DNA of 6,366 bases, taken from contig JAEWYV010000184.1 of NCBI GenBank assembly GCA_023458615.1, positions 1 through 6,366 of the forward strand, written 5' to 3'. Source of the DNA: Bacillota bacterium. Its GTDB lineage: Bacteria > Bacillota > Clostridia > Christensenellales > CAG-138. Made by a program: the position numbers and the translations under genes. Below are positions 5,096 to 6,366 of the stretch, in pieces; the first letter of the stretch is position 1; every line of letters starts with the position of its first letter. The notes beneath the pieces were generated by a model. The model did no database searches and was not told the DNA's origin. It saw only the letters and a list, made by a program, of their open reading frames with translations.

Positions 5096-5131
5096 TATGC
5101 TCTATATGCGCCTGGACAGGGCGCCTTATCA
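5093..5131 (+). other. Possible leader hairpin in the nrdJ transcript
   Basis: TGATA (5093-5097) can pair with TATCA (5127-5131), and inside it GCGCC (5108-5112) with GGCGC (5120-5124) around a 7-nt loop. It competes with the CACCA/TGGTG pairing of box 2. A second small hairpin, GCCT/AGGC (5167-5181) followed by TTTTCTTT, is terminator-like but has only four pairs. No known riboswitch is recognised. Confidence 0.25.
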
Positions 5132-5133
5132 TC

Positions 5134-5161
5134 TATTCAAAAATCACTCCGATTTTATAAT
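5134..5161 (+). promoter_or_regulatory. Possible second nrdJ promoter
   Basis: A perfect TATAAT (5156-5161) lies 93 bp before the start codon, but its best -35 is TATTCA (5134-5139, 3/6, 16-bp spacer). If used, it would escape the NrdR-like boxes, which lie about 40 bp further upstream of its -35. Confidence 0.3.
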
Positions 5162-5253
5162 GATTTGCCTCTGGCGCAGGCTTTTCTTTGGCGTTTGCGC
5201 GCAGATAGAAATGCGAATTTGAATCAAGACACAGGTAAAGGATGGGACGGACT

Positions 5254-6366
5254 ATGGCACTGGCAGACATCAACGAAAACGCGAGAAAGGTGCTCGAAAA
5301 GCGCTATCTGGCAAAGGACGAAACCGGACGCGTAACCGAGGACGTTGCGGGTCTTTTTACGCGCGTGGCGCGCGCAGTCGCCGCCGCGGACGCAAACTAT
5401 GACCCCGATGCGGATCTTGACGCAACGGCGGATTCCTTCTTCGAGCTCATGACCTCGCTTCGCTTTTTACCCAACTCGCCAACGCTGATGAACGCAGGCC
5501 GCCCGCTGGGTCAGCTCTCGGCGTGCTTCGTGCTGCCCGTTGGGGACAGCATGGAGGATATCTTTGAGGCGGTGAAAAACGCGGCGCTGATCCATAAATC
5601 CGGCGGTGGCACGGGCTTCTCCTTCTCGCGCCTGCGTCAAAAGGGCGCAACCGTCCGCTCCACGGGCGGTGTTGCCAGCGGTCCCGTCAGCTTTATGCGC
5701 GTGTTCAACGTTGCAACCGAGGCCGTCAAGCAGGGCGGAACGCGGCGCGGCGCGAACATGGGCATTCTGCGCATCGACCACCCGGACATTCTGGAGTTTA
5801 TCCGCTGCAAGAGCGACACAAACGACATCAACAACTTCAACATCTCCGTCGGCATGACGGAGGCGTTCATGCGCGCGGTTGAGGCGGGCGAACCGTATGA
5901 CCTCATCGACCCCAAGACCAAGAAATCCGTCTCCCAGCTCTCCGCGCGGGAGGTGTTTGACGAAATCGTGGACGCCGCCTGGCAGACGGGCGAACCAGGC
6001 ATCGTATTTCTCGATCGGCTGAATCGGGACAACGTCGTCCCCGGCATCGGCGAAATCGAGAGCACGAACCCCTGCGGCGAGCAGCCGCTGCTGCCCTACG
6101 AGAGCTGCAACCTCGGCTCCATCGACCTCACCACTATGCTCAAAACCGTAGACGGCGAGGCGCGCTTTGACTTTGAACTGCTCAAGGTAACCGTTGAAGA
6201 GGCGGTGCATTTTCTCGATAACGTGATTGACGTAAACAACTATCCGCTCGACCGCATCGCCGAGATGACGCGAAGCACGCGAAAGATCGGCCTTGGCGTG
6301 ATGGGCTTTGCGGATACGCTGCTCGCGCTCGGCATCCCCTATAATTCCGACGAGGGCGTTGCCTTT
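5254..6366 (+). CDS. nrdJ: Class II (coenzyme B12-dependent) ribonucleoside-diphosphate reductase; 3' end outside window
   Basis: Cytoplasmic enzyme reducing ribonucleotides to deoxyribonucleotides with adenosylcobalamin as radical source, so it works with or without oxygen. The 371 visible residues are the N-terminal part and first half of the barrel. They begin directly with ENARKVLEKRYL (8-19), so no N-terminal ATP-cone is present and dATP activity control at that site is not expected. FLPNSPTLMNAGRP (71-84) is followed by SACFVLP with C91, one of the pair reduced each cycle. GGGTGFSFSRLR (117-128) and KQGGTRRGANMG (159-170) are typical substrate-site segments. NPCGEQPLLPYESCNLGSIDL starts at residue 272, with N272, the thiyl-radical cysteine C274 and E276. 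The ATG at 5254 (AAAGGA at 5237-5242, 11 bp away) was preferred; an in-frame ATG at 5242 is possible. The C-terminal redox cysteines lie outside the window. Confidence 0.95.
   Translation, partial: MALADINENARKVLEKRYLAKDETGRVTEDVAGLFTRVARAVAAADANYDPDADLDATADSFFELMTSLRFLPNSPTLMNAGRPLGQLSACFVLPVGDSMEDIFEAVKNAALIHKSGGGTGFSFSRLRQKGATVRSTGGVASGPVSFMRVFNVATEAVKQGGTRRGANMGILRIDHPDILEFIRCKSDTNDINNFNISVGMTEAFMRAVEAGEPYDLIDPKTKKSVSQLSAREVFDEIVDAAWQTGEPGIVFLDRLNRDNVVPGIGEIESTNPCGEQPLLPYESCNLGSIDLTTMLKTVDGEARFDFELLKVTVEEAVHFLDNVIDVNNYPLDRIAEMTRSTRKIGLGVMGFADTLLALGIPYNSDEGVAF

Larger units (their letters stand above)
4870..5253. other. Intergenic region between the hydrolase gene and nrdJ
   Basis: 384 bp without a credible gene. 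In order it holds two terminators, a promoter, paired NrdR-like boxes, a possible leader hairpin and a second -10. I looked for a cobalamin riboswitch, which would suit a B12-dependent enzyme, and saw no B12-box-like core. Two near-complementary decamers, GAtCCAATGC (4985-4994) and GCATTGGtTC (5060-5069), bracket the promoter with 9 of 10 positions pairing. Confidence 0.7.

Noticed and set aside
4902..5132. 76-codon frame on the minus strand before nrdJ
   Set aside because: It covers a strong terminator, the nrdJ promoter and the NrdR-like boxes. The nearest GGAG is about 14 bp from its start, and nothing in the product is recognisable.
4870..5253. Cobalamin riboswitch upstream of the B12-dependent RNR
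   Set aside because: Biologically plausible, but I could not find a B12-box or the conserved core. An Infernal scan with the Rfam cobalamin models would decide it.
5467..6210. 247-codon frame on the minus strand
   Set aside because: Antisense to nrdJ, whose catalytic motifs are intact on the plus strand.

Overview
This window appears to come from the chromosome of a moderately GC-rich Gram-positive anaerobe, most likely a member of Bacillota/Clostridia. The pointers are strong AGGAG-type ribosome binding sites, a coenzyme-B12-dependent class II ribonucleotide reductase, a short ModE-like regulator without a molybdate-binding domain, and AT-rich intergenic regions between GC-rich genes. This placement is an inference; there is no rRNA or other marker here. 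I see no insertion sequence, phage gene, tRNA, rRNA or CRISPR array.

Left half, all on the minus strand. A two-gene unit runs from a ModE-type winged-helix regulator (3221 to 2877) into dapF, diaminopimelate epimerase (2842 to 2018), and ends at a clear intrinsic terminator (1979-2000). Next, with its own candidate promoter and a set of 10-bp-phased repeats in its leader, comes a GPH/MelB-family sugar:cation symporter (1800 to beyond position 1). At least 600 codons are visible. It carries an unusual insertion of about 138 residues, predicted to lie outside the cell, before the last membrane helix.

Right half, all on the plus strand. An intergenic region of 324 bp (3222-3545), rich in palindromes, separates the ModE/dapF unit from a divergent 184-codon gene (3546-4100). 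Its promoter is positioned so that the mRNA may begin at the ATG itself (leaderless). The protein faintly resembles the N-terminal and DALR anticodon-binding parts of arginyl-tRNA synthetase with the catalytic core absent. Next is a UlaG-like metallo-beta-lactamase-fold hydrolase (4228-4869), preceded by two tandem hairpins and followed by two tandem terminators. A 384-bp region (4870-5253) then leads to nrdJ (5254 to beyond 6366). It contains a promoter whose -10/+1 region is covered by two NrdR-box-like palindromes with centres 32 bp apart.

The genes do not form one pathway: lysine/peptidoglycan precursor synthesis (dapF), sugar uptake, a metal-dependent hydrolase and dNTP synthesis sit side by side. 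The best leads are regulatory (NrdR boxes, possible leaderless start, operator palindrome over the ModE promoter) and architectural (the transporter insertion and the catalytic-core-less ArgRS-like protein).
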